DNA from: an uncultured Oscillospiraceae bacterium
GTDB lineage: Bacteria > Bacillota > Clostridia > Oscillospirales > Ruminococcaceae
Direction of reading: 5' to 3'
Assembly: GCA_910586535.1 (NCBI GenBank)
Contig: CAJUHS010000017.1
Coordinates: forward strand, 1 to 55,167
Length of the DNA stretch: 55,167 nucleotides
In this document: positions 1-6,986 of the stretch, one piece after another
How the letters are laid out: each line of letters opens with the position of its first letter
Numbering within the stretch: position 1 is the first letter of the stretch
The notes under the pieces: generated by a model
The model's database searches: none
What the model was told of the DNA's origin: nothing
The model's input: the letters and a program-made list of their open reading frames with translations, nothing else
Program-made: the position numbers and the translations under genes

Positions 1-65
1 TCTGATTGTTTGGGTTGGTTTTCTGCGGCTGGATTGTAAGGATTTTTTTATGGAGGATTTGAAAA

Positions 66-323
66 ATGACATTTAAAAAAACTGATTGGATTTATGTTAA
101 AGAACAAATGCCGCCTACAGCAAAAATTGTAGAAACAAAAGTAGACGATGGAAAATGGGTTAGAAACATACAGAAATTAGTTTATGACGGAAATTTATGG
201 TGGCTTTTAGATTATTCAATGTATGTGCAGCTTAAAAGTGTAGATGTTAAAACTAATAATGATTCTCTTGAAGGATCCGAACCGCCCGATGGATTTAAAA
301 TCGAACCTATTGAAACGGAGTGA
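66..323 (+). CDS. small hypothetical protein, phage-like
   Basis: 85 residues, started by ATG after TGGAGG at the right spacing. It opens with DWIYVKEQMPP, which resembles the start of small DUF551-like phage proteins (W-I-x-V-x-x-x-x-P), and has an acidic C-terminus. No transmembrane segment or catalytic motif is visible. It ends five bases before the next gene, so the two are probably co-transcribed. The neighbouring terminase and holin fragments suggest a prophage origin; the function is unknown. Confidence 0.6.
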   Translation: MTFKKTDWIYVKEQMPPTAKIVETKVDDGKWVRNIQKLVYDGNLWWLLDYSMYVQLKSVDVKTNNDSLEGSEPPDGFKIEPIETE

Positions 324-327
324 TTAA

Positions 328-1302
328 ATGAAATATCGTACTAAAAGTTTTGATCCTATAGGAATTGTTGTCTTTTTAGCAATCATGGGTATTTTGATTT
401 TACTGGTTGTGTCGATAATTTCAAACGTGATAAACACCTCAAACAAAATAGACGAGGGTGTTATTGTCGATAAAAATTATAGTGCTTCGTATGTTTTGTA
501 TACCTATTCTGATTCCAAAAATACCACTATCAGGATACCGTATACCGTTCTGGAATCTTACAGCTTTACAATTCGCGGAGAAAAAAACGGTGAAAGCGTG
601 GAGTATACTTTTAGCGTTACGGAAGACGAATATCCGCAGTATAACATAGGTGACTATTATAAACGTTACGGCAACTGGAAGATAAAAGCTGCCGCAGGTC
701 TCTTTTTCAAACGGACGCAGGCCGGCAATATCCTTGAAGTCATACCCGATGGTGTTATGTGTTGGGTAAGGTGCTGGGACTTGGCTGCCTCCGAAAAGAC
801 TGAAAAAGGAGATTCCGCATACACGGCTGGAGTTCTTGTCGGAAAGAGAAAAAACGGTAGATACATTGTCGCGGACGTGATAAACCGACAAATGTCCGCA
901 GCAGATGTTAGAAGCACTATCAAGCTTACCGCGCAGTCCGACAAAGCTAAATACAAGCGTGTGAGAGTGCATTTGCCGCAAGACCCGGGACAGGCGGGAA
1001 AGGAACAGGCGGAGTCCTACATCAAATTTTTGTCGAGATTTGATGTTGTCGCACGTCTCGAATCGGGCAGTAAGCAGTCAAGAGCGGAGCCTATGGCTGC
1101 ACAATGGCAGGCAGGAAACTTTGATATACTTCACGGGGATTGGAACGAGGAGTACCTTACCCAGCTTGAAAATTTCCCTGACGGCAAGTTCAAGGATATG
1201 GTGGACGCGTCTGCGAACGCCTTTTCCGAAATAGAGATATCTGCCAAGGTGACGTATTACAAGTATTCTTCCAAAACGTTGGCTTACAGATCAAGTAAAT
1301 AA
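328..1302 (+). CDS. chimeric ORF: membrane protein N-terminus fused to terminase large-subunit nuclease domain
   Basis: 324 residues made of two unrelated parts. Residues 1-112 hold one transmembrane helix (about 10-33) followed by a beta-rich, AT-rich-coded module ending near IGDYYKRYG. From about residue 115 (AAGLFFKRTQAG) the sequence is the C-terminal RNase H-like nuclease domain of a phage terminase large subunit, including WDLAAS (first catalytic Asp), LPQDPGQAGK and the final DASANAF acidic motif. The ATPase half of TerL (Walker A/B) is missing. Codon use changes at the join: AT-rich before, GC-richer after. The last 20 residues (after SEIE) are again unlike TerL. It is best read as a deletion-fusion in prophage debris and is unlikely to package DNA. 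Confidence 0.75.
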   Translation: MKYRTKSFDPIGIVVFLAIMGILILLVVSIISNVINTSNKIDEGVIVDKNYSASYVLYTYSDSKNTTIRIPYTVLESYSFTIRGEKNGESVEYTFSVTEDEYPQYNIGDYYKRYGNWKIKAAAGLFFKRTQAGNILEVIPDGVMCWVRCWDLAASEKTEKGDSAYTAGVLVGKRKNGRYIVADVINRQMSAADVRSTIKLTAQSDKAKYKRVRVHLPQDPGQAGKEQAESYIKFLSRFDVVARLESGSKQSRAEPMAAQWQAGNFDILHGDWNEEYLTQLENFPDGKFKDMVDASANAFSEIEISAKVTYYKYSSKTLAYRSSK

Positions 1303-1367
1303 TTCAGAGGAATTTTTAATGATAGGCAATAGGCATAGGTAATGTATAAAACAAGGTCAAATTACTA

Positions 1368-1396
1368 TTGACAAACAGGTCTAAATATGGTATAAT
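1368..1396 (+). promoter_or_regulatory. promoter of the toxin-antitoxin operon
   Basis: TTGACA at 1368-1373, a 17-bp spacer, and TATAAT at 1391-1396: a perfect consensus promoter 36 bp upstream of the antitoxin start. Type II antitoxins of this family normally repress their own promoter; no clear palindrome is visible here. Confidence 0.85.
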
Positions 1397-1431
1397 AAAT
1401 ATACAATAAAAAGTCTAAAGGAGGCTTTGTT

Positions 1432-1686
1432 ATGTATATACAATTATCCGAATTAAAGACTAACCCCGCAAAGTATTTTGACCTTGCCAAAACCTGCGAT
1501 ATAATCGTTACCCGCCACGGAAAGCGTCTCGGAAGAATCATTCCCGAGGAAAAAGCTGTTGAACAGGAAAGAATGAACGCTTTCGACGAATTGATGCAGT
1601 TTGTTAAAACAGCTCCGTCCGTTCCTGACAAAACCGTTTATGACGAAGACAAAGAAGAACGGTTGAGAGAGAGAGGACTGCTGTAA
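1432..1686 (+). CDS. Phd/YefM-type antitoxin
   Basis: 84 residues, preceded by AAAGGAGG with good spacing. The N-terminal part (SELKTNPAKYFDLAK, then IIVTRHGKRLGRIIP) matches the Phd/YefM fold, in which a short beta strand reports 'xxVtrhGkpvaviip'. The acidic, disordered C-terminal tail is where such antitoxins wrap the toxin. Its stop overlaps the start of the PIN toxin by one base (TAATG), as expected for coupled antitoxin-toxin genes. Predicted role: neutralise the toxin and repress the operon. Confidence 0.85.
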   Translation: MYIQLSELKTNPAKYFDLAKTCDIIVTRHGKRLGRIIPEEKAVEQERMNAFDELMQFVKTAPSVPDKTVYDEDKEERLRERGLL

Positions 1687-2111
1687 TGAAAGTCGTAATT
1701 GATAACAATGTGATTATAGACGCGTTAAAACCCAATCCTCAGTTTGAAGCTGCTGCACAGCAAATTTTACGTCTTGCGTTCTTAAAGTCCATAGACGGTT
1801 TTGTCAGTGCAAACAGCTTGACTGATATCTTTTATGTTTTGCGTAAAGAACACGGCGCTGATAAGGCGAAAGTAATGACACAAAAACTGCTTTTAATATT
1901 GAATGTAATCGGAATTGATCCGATAGACTGTATTGATGCTCTTTCGCTGTCTATGAATGATTTTGAAGATGCAATGGTTGCAGTGTGCGCTAAAAAGGTC
2001 AAGGCTGATTTTATTGTTACCCGTGACGAAAGATTTATCAATGAGGACACTGAGGTACGAACGGTTTCGCCGGAGCAGCTTATCGAAGAAATTTGCTCAG
2101 CGGTGAAATAA
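1686..2111 (+). CDS. PIN-domain ribonuclease toxin (VapC-like)
   Basis: 141 residues, close to full length for a PIN toxin. The acidic metal-binding positions are visible: VVIDNNV at the N-terminus (first Asp), LTDIFYVLRK (the middle acidic position), DFEDAMV (third) and DFIVTRDERF (fourth, with the typical I-V-T-R-D strand end). PIN toxins cleave RNA with Mg2+ at these residues. Translation starts in the antitoxin stop codon. All key residues look intact, so the pair is probably functional even though the flanking phage genes are broken. The partner is Phd-like rather than VapB-like, a common combination for this PIN subfamily. Confidence 0.85.
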   Translation: MKVVIDNNVIIDALKPNPQFEAAAQQILRLAFLKSIDGFVSANSLTDIFYVLRKEHGADKAKVMTQKLLLILNVIGIDPIDCIDALSLSMNDFEDAMVAVCAKKVKADFIVTRDERFINEDTEVRTVSPEQLIEEICSAVK

Positions 2112-2143
2112 TTTCAACAGATAAATAAAAAGCATATTTTCCG

Positions 2144-2174
2144 AAGGACGGTACGCGCGGCGTATCGTCCTTTT
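2144..2174 (+). terminator. intrinsic terminator after the toxin-antitoxin operon
   Basis: An 11-bp stem, AAGGACGGTAC with GTATCGTCCTT (one G-T pair), a 7-base loop and a short T run. Confidence 0.75.
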
Positions 2175-2199
2175 AGTTAACAAAACGGAGGAAAAGGAT

Positions 2200-2307
2200 T
2201 TGAGCATACAGGAAATTATTGCAGGCGGAGGAGGTCTGCTGATTGTGTTAATAACGTTGGTGCAAATCGCGCCTGTCAAGGTCAATCCGTGGTCGGCTAT
2301 AGTATAA
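2200..2307 (+). pseudogene. truncated phage membrane (holin-like) protein
   Basis: A 35-codon frame starting at TTG after GGAGGAAAAGG. It encodes an N-terminus with QEIIAGGGGLLIVLITL followed by VQIAPVKVNPW. This is the start of a small phage membrane protein often found near lysis genes, whose usual length is about 65 residues or more. Here it stops right after the VNPW motif. It is another piece of the prophage that left the terminase fragment upstream. Very unlikely to be functional. Confidence 0.6.
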
Positions 2308-2458
2308 TAGTGAGCAACACAATTTAACACAAATATTATTAATTATTTTGTTGATTTTTAACGAATTCTATGATATAATGTATATTGGAAAATTATAATA
2401 AAAAGCAGTATGTAACTATTTGAATAACTTATTGATTACATAAATGGGAGTAATTACA

Positions 2459-4549
2459 ATGTATAGTAACAAAATCATAGATGCTATGTGGGATGATACA
2501 CCTGTAGATGTTTCTACCGAGGTTAACTTTATTTGGTCAATAGCAAATAAACTTCGTGGACCATATCAAAGTGATAAATACAAGGATGTCATTATTCCTA
2601 TGACTATTATCCGCCGTTTTGAATGCGCATTAGAGGGCACAAAAAAATCTGTAACTGACCAGTACAAGAAAAACCCTAAATTTCCTGCAAAAGCTATGTA
2701 TAAACTTTCAGGCTATACTTTTTATAATACAAGTGAATACACCCTTGCTGAACTTGTAAATGATGCTGACCATCTTGTCGCAAACTTCAAAAGCTATATT
2801 ACAGGCTTTTCTGCTAATATACAGGATATAATCAAAAGTCTGGATTTTGAAAAGCAAATTGAAAAGATGGATAAGAATAATCGTCTTCTAAGTGTGGTTA
2901 AGGCGTTTTCAGAACTTGACTTAAATCCAAAAACAATTGATAATGTAAAAATGGGTTACATTTTTGAGGAACTCATCAGAAAATTTTCTGAAAATGCTGA
3001 AGCGGGTGATCATTATACCGGCAGGGATATTATCAAGACTATGGTTAATATTTTGCTTGCCGAGGGTTGTGATGATATTTTTGACGATGGAAAGGTTATC
3101 ACTATTCTTGATCAGGCGTGCGGAACTGGCGGTATGCTCTCCACGGGATTCAATTTTATTAAACGATATAACCCTACAGCGGATATTCGTCTTTTCGGTC
3201 AGGAAATCAACCCTGAATCCTATGCTATGTGTATGGCTGAAATGCTAATCAAGGGACAAAATGCTGAAAACATTCGTTATCAGGACACTATGAAAGCAGA
3301 TTGCTTTCCAAATACAAAAATGCGATTTGTTATTGAAAATCCTCCGTTCGGAACAGCTTGGGGCGGAAAAGATGCTGGCGAAGGAGTAGAGATTGCTGTA
3401 ATTGAGGAGCATAAAAATGGTTTTGATGGACGTTTTGGGGCTGGTTTGCCCAGCACCAGCGATATGCAGTTACTGTTCATTCAGTCTGCAATTGATAAGA
3501 TGGATAACAAGCTTGGTCGTGCTGCTATAATTGAGAATGGTTCTCCCTTGTTTACAGGTGGAACTTCCTCTGGCGAAAGTCAGATAAGAAGGTATTTACT
3601 TGAACATGACCTTATTGAAGCAATCATAGCCTTACCTACCGACCTTTTCTATAATACAGGCATTGCTACTTATATATGGGTGCTTTCTAAAAATAAGCGT
3701 AAGGAGCGCAAAGGTAAAATCCAGCTTATTGAAGCATCAGGAATTTACCACAAGTTACGTAAGGCTCTTGGCAACAAGAAGAATGAGATTTCGCCCGAAG
3801 ACCGTTCTGTTATTACAAGGCTATATGCAAATTTTGAGGAAAATGAGCTTTGCAAGATTTACAGGAATGAAGAATTTATGTATCGTGAATATGCTGTAAT
3901 GCAGCCTTTACAGAGAAGCTATGGCATCACAATGGAGCGTATTAACAATATGGTTGCATCCGGTGCGTTAAGTTCTCTTTACGACGCTGCAAAAGTTGCT
4001 GAACTCGAAAATGCTGAAGAACTTGCAGATAAAGAGAAAAAGAAACTCCAGAGCTATTTGGATAACAAGCCACTTTGCGAAGCAATTATGCAGGCATTGT
4101 ACGAAAGTACTTCTGATGAGTTGTTTATGTCGCCTGAACCGTTTCTCGAGCATCTTTCGTTTGTTCTGACGGGAATATATATTAACAAAAAGACAGTAGA
4201 GAAAATAGCGCATGGACTTTCTGTAATGGACAAAAATGCTGAAATCCAGCGTGATAAAAAAGGTAACATTATCTATGATAAGGAAACCAAGGATATTGAA
4301 ATTGTAAAATACGAAGAAGATATTGAGACTTATATGGCGCGTGAGGTTCTTCCTCATGTTCCAGATGCACAGTGGATTTTCGAGGAAAATCTTGCTGCAA
4401 AGAAGCCTGTTATCAAGACTGGTGCGGAAATTCCATTTACAAGATATTTTTACAAGTATCAGCAGCCTAAATCCAGTGAGAAACTTGAGCAACAGTTTCT
4501 TGCACTGGAGAAATCGGTTAGTGAAAGAATTGCTAAATTGTTTGGGTAA
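2459..4549 (+). CDS. hsdM: type I restriction-modification system, DNA methyltransferase subunit HsdM
   Basis: 696 residues. I start it at ATG 2459, eight bases after GGGAG at 2446-2450; an ATG at 2444 would have the Shine-Dalgarno inside the gene. It carries an N-terminal helical HsdM domain, then the N6-adenine methyltransferase core: motif I DQACGTGG at about residue 218 (SAM binding) and motif IV NPPF at about 294 (adenine flipping and catalysis). The C-terminal third is helical and probably contacts HsdS. It acts with HsdS as M2S to methylate adenine, and with HsdR as the restriction complex. First gene of the operon; the next starts nine bases after its stop. Confidence 0.95.
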   Translation: MYSNKIIDAMWDDTPVDVSTEVNFIWSIANKLRGPYQSDKYKDVIIPMTIIRRFECALEGTKKSVTDQYKKNPKFPAKAMYKLSGYTFYNTSEYTLAELVNDADHLVANFKSYITGFSANIQDIIKSLDFEKQIEKMDKNNRLLSVVKAFSELDLNPKTIDNVKMGYIFEELIRKFSENAEAGDHYTGRDIIKTMVNILLAEGCDDIFDDGKVITILDQACGTGGMLSTGFNFIKRYNPTADIRLFGQEINPESYAMCMAEMLIKGQNAENIRYQDTMKADCFPNTKMRFVIENPPFGTAWGGKDAGEGVEIAVIEEHKNGFDGRFGAGLPSTSDMQLLFIQSAIDKMDNKLGRAAIIENGSPLFTGGTSSGESQIRRYLLEHDLIEAIIALPTDLFYNTGIATYIWVLSKNKRKERKGKIQLIEASGIYHKLRKALGNKKNEISPEDRSVITRLYANFEENELCKIYRNEEFMYREYAVMQPLQRSYGITMERINNMVASGALSSLYDAAKVAELENAEELADKEKKKLQSYLDNKPLCEAIMQALYESTSDELFMSPEPFLEHLSFVLTGIYINKKTVEKIAHGLSVMDKNAEIQRDKKGNIIYDKETKDIEIVKYEEDIETYMAREVLPHVPDAQWIFEENLAAKKPVIKTGAEIPFTRYFYKYQQPKSSEKLEQQFLALEKSVSERIAKLFG

Positions 4550-4558
4550 GGAGATATA

Positions 4559-4777
4559 ATGGCAAATAGAAGAACTAAAAAGAAGCAACAACCAAAACCA
4601 CAGAACTATATTGAGAATATCAATGTTGATATTGATTATGACAAGCTTGCAAAAGCTATTGTTAACGCTCAAAATCAAGTTTATGAAGACAAAGCAAACG
4701 AACAAGATAGACATAGGGAAGAACGTTTAAAAGAATGGCATAAAATTGTACACTATAAGGAATGTCCTGAAAATTAG
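4559..4777 (+). CDS. N-terminal half of a split small membrane-protein gene in the hsd operon
   Basis: 72 residues, basic start (MANRRTKKKQQ) then an acidic amphipathic stretch with DYDKLAKAIVNAQ. AAGGAG sits just before it. It stops at TAG 4775-4777. The sequence GAAAAT occurs at 4769-4774 and again at 4780-4785. Removing the 11 bases 4775-4785 joins this frame exactly to the next ORF and gives one 194-codon gene. I therefore regard this and 4795-5154 as one gene broken by an 11-bp tandem duplication, although two separate proteins cannot be excluded. Function unknown; it lies inside the restriction operon. Confidence 0.6.
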   Translation: MANRRTKKKQQPKPQNYIENINVDIDYDKLAKAIVNAQNQVYEDKANEQDRHREERLKEWHKIVHYKECPEN

Positions 4778-4794
4778 GGGAAAATAAAAGTTTT

Positions 4795-5154
4795 TTGTAT
4801 AATATCAGAAATGCGGCTTGTGGTTTATATTCCCTAATAACTTTTAAACGGGAAAATGCTAAAAATGACCACACAACCTTTAGTTTGTTGCAATTTGCAA
4901 CGTCAAGTTTATTTGATGTCATACGGTTACTTCTTTATATAATTACTATTTTTATTGTATTAGCTGTAATTCAAAATAATAAACCGATTTGGCTAATATA
5001 TGGATTAGGAAGTTTTATTTTTGCACGTTTTTTTAGAATAGCTTCATTTGAAATCGATAATATGAAAGACCGACAGTATTTGATTGCGATTTTTTCTGCA
5101 ATTACTTCTTTTTTAGCTTTAATTATAGCTATAATTGCACTTTTTAAAGGATGA
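4795..5154 (+). CDS. C-terminal half of the split small membrane-protein gene
   Basis: 119 residues if started at TTG 4795, whose Shine-Dalgarno (AGGGGA) is 14 bases away, too far for efficient initiation. This supports the view that it was once read from the upstream ORF. It has a soluble stretch (TFKRENAKNDHTTFSLL), then three predicted membrane helices (about residues 40-60, 66-82 and 96-117) with a conserved-looking FARFFRIASFEIDNMKDR between the last two. No enzyme motif is visible. A membrane protein between hsdM and hsdS is unusual and could be an accessory defence factor. It ends six bases before hsdS. Confidence 0.55.
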   Translation: MYNIRNAACGLYSLITFKRENAKNDHTTFSLLQFATSSLFDVIRLLLYIITIFIVLAVIQNNKPIWLIYGLGSFIFARFFRIASFEIDNMKDRQYLIAIFSAITSFLALIIAIIALFKG

Positions 5155-5160
5155 TGTATA

Positions 5161-6408
5161 ATGCGTAAAATGAAAGACAGCGGAATTGAGTGGATTGGAA
5201 ACATTCCAAAGCATTGGAATGTTCACCCGTTATATTATTATCTTGGTGAACGCAAAAATAAGAACATATTCGGGAATGAGCGAAATCTTTTGTCACTTAG
5301 TTACGGCAATGTTATAAGAAAAGATATTGACTCCAACGGTAGTTTACTTCCAGAAAGCTTTAATACATACAACATTGTAGAAAAAGGCGACATAATAATT
5401 CGTCCCACAGATCTACAAAATGACAAAAAAAGTTTGCGCACAGGTTTGGTAAAAGAGCACGGTATTATAACATCCGCATATATCGCTTTAAAAGCATTAA
5501 AAAATATCAATGTTGAATATATGCATTATCTTCTTCACGCATTTGATATTATGAAAGTGTTTTACAATATGGGAAACGGTGTAAGACAAGGGTTGAGTTA
5601 CTCCGAGTTTTCTCAATTGCAAATATTTGAACCGCCTATTTATGAACAAAAACGGATTGCCGATTATCTTGACATTAAATGCGCTGAGTTTGATTCAGTT
5701 ATTTCTGACATACTATCCCAAATCGAAATTCTTGAAGAATACAAGCGCTCTGTTATAACCGAAGCTGTCACAAAGGGACTGAATTCTGATGTGGAGATGA
5801 AAGATAGCAATGTCGCGTGGATTGGAGAGATTCCAAAGCATTGGATTTGCCAGCGTGGAAAATATATTCTTCATTATTTGCAAAAGCCAATTGCCGATAA
5901 CGATGGTGTTATAACTTGTTTTAGAGATGGCGAAGTTACACTTCGCAGTAATAGACGTGAAGATGGATTTACCGTAGCTGATAAAGAAATAGGTTATCAA
6001 GGCATTGATAAAGGTGATCTTGTTGTACATGGCATGGACGGTTTTGCAGGTGCTATTGGTATTTCAGATTCAAGGGGCAAGGCTTCACCTGTTCTGAATG
6101 TACTTGATACTGAACAGAATAAGCGATATATTATGTATTATTTACGCAGTATGGCTTATAATGATGTGTTTGTTGCTATGGCAACGGGTATTCGTGTTCG
6201 TTCATGTGATTTGCGATGGAATAAACTTGCAGAACTGTTTTATCCTATCCCACCTGTAGAAGAACAGAAGCATATTGTTGCGTATATTGACTCTATTATT
6301 GAGCAAACAAATGCGATTATTTCCGAAAAGAAACAACAAATTGCAACCATAGAAGAATACAAAAAATCACTTATTTTTGAGTATGTGACTGGGAAGAAAG
6401 AGATTTGA
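5161..6408 (+). CDS. hsdS: type I restriction-modification system, specificity subunit HsdS
   Basis: 415 residues with the classic two-fold layout. Each half begins with a near-identical motif (KDSGIEWIGNIPKHW near residue 5 and KDSNVAWIGEIPKHW near 214). Each then has a target-recognition domain (about 20-150 and 230-355) and a conserved helical spacer beginning (P)P.EQK.I..Y.D (about 160-205 and 360-410). The two different recognition domains should read the two halves of a bipartite DNA target. Start ATG follows AAAGGATG. Its TGA overlaps the possible TTG start of the next gene. It is intact, so HsdM-HsdS should be an active methylase if both are expressed. Confidence 0.93.
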   Translation: MRKMKDSGIEWIGNIPKHWNVHPLYYYLGERKNKNIFGNERNLLSLSYGNVIRKDIDSNGSLLPESFNTYNIVEKGDIIIRPTDLQNDKKSLRTGLVKEHGIITSAYIALKALKNINVEYMHYLLHAFDIMKVFYNMGNGVRQGLSYSEFSQLQIFEPPIYEQKRIADYLDIKCAEFDSVISDILSQIEILEEYKRSVITEAVTKGLNSDVEMKDSNVAWIGEIPKHWICQRGKYILHYLQKPIADNDGVITCFRDGEVTLRSNRREDGFTVADKEIGYQGIDKGDLVVHGMDGFAGAIGISDSRGKASPVLNVLDTEQNKRYIMYYLRSMAYNDVFVAMATGIRVRSCDLRWNKLAELFYPIPPVEEQKHIVAYIDSIIEQTNAIISEKKQQIATIEEYKKSLIFEYVTGKKEI

Positions 6409-6410
6409 TT

Positions 6411-6986
6411 ATGGTAGATAAAATAATTGCCGATATTGACACAACGTTAAAGAATGACACATACTTTGCGGCTTTAACACTTGCTTTAACATTACCAGAT
6501 ATATGCGGTAAAGCAAAATATCCGAATAAAGGAAGCAAATACAGATATATATCGTGGTATAACGAGTATGTTGAAGGAGCCAAAAAGTCTGATAGTCCAT
6601 ATGCAAAAGACTTACCATATCTAAGCGGAGAATTGGTTTATAACTTGCGTTGCAACGTTCTACATCAAGGAACACCTAACGTTGAAAAGTCTGAAATATG
6701 TGAGATCGATTGTCAAGTTGATAAATTTATTCTTTATATAACAGAAGAAGGTGCGGTTAATAAAGATTTTCAATGTGTTAAGTATGGACGTGATTTAAAT
6801 GATGTACAAGAACGCTGTATACATGTGGATTTACGTCATTTATGTCATATCATTCAAAAAGCCGCAAAGGAATATTACGGTTCAAACAAAGAACTTTTCA
6901 ATTTCTTTAATTATATCTTGATTGACGAACGTGAAGAAAAACGTATTATTCGTGAATTAGTTGAAAGGAGCAAAAAGCATGAATAA
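6411..6986 (+). CDS. HEPN-like protein embedded in the type I RM operon
   Basis: 191 residues from ATG 6411 (a TTG at 6405 overlaps the hsdS stop). The protein is mostly helical. It contains LVYNLRCNVLHQGTP, whose R80-x4-H85 fits the R-x4-6-H signature of HEPN ribonucleases, placed in the expected long helix after a Y-N-L. HEPN proteins often act as RNA-cutting toxins in defence loci. The last eight bases overlap the hsdR start, implying translational coupling between hsdS and hsdR. The fold assignment rests on the motif and the predicted helices only. It could equally be a non-catalytic helical accessory protein. Confidence 0.65.
   Translation: MVDKIIADIDTTLKNDTYFAALTLALTLPDICGKAKYPNKGSKYRYISWYNEYVEGAKKSDSPYAKDLPYLSGELVYNLRCNVLHQGTPNVEKSEICEIDCQVDKFILYITEEGAVNKDFQCVKYGRDLNDVQERCIHVDLRHLCHIIQKAAKEYYGSNKELFNFFNYILIDEREEKRIIRELVERSKKHE

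Noticed and set aside
3968..4714. 248-codon minus-strand frame across the end of hsdM
   Set aside because: Antisense shadow of hsdM and the next gene; no ribosome site; hydrophobic only because of the AT-rich complement.
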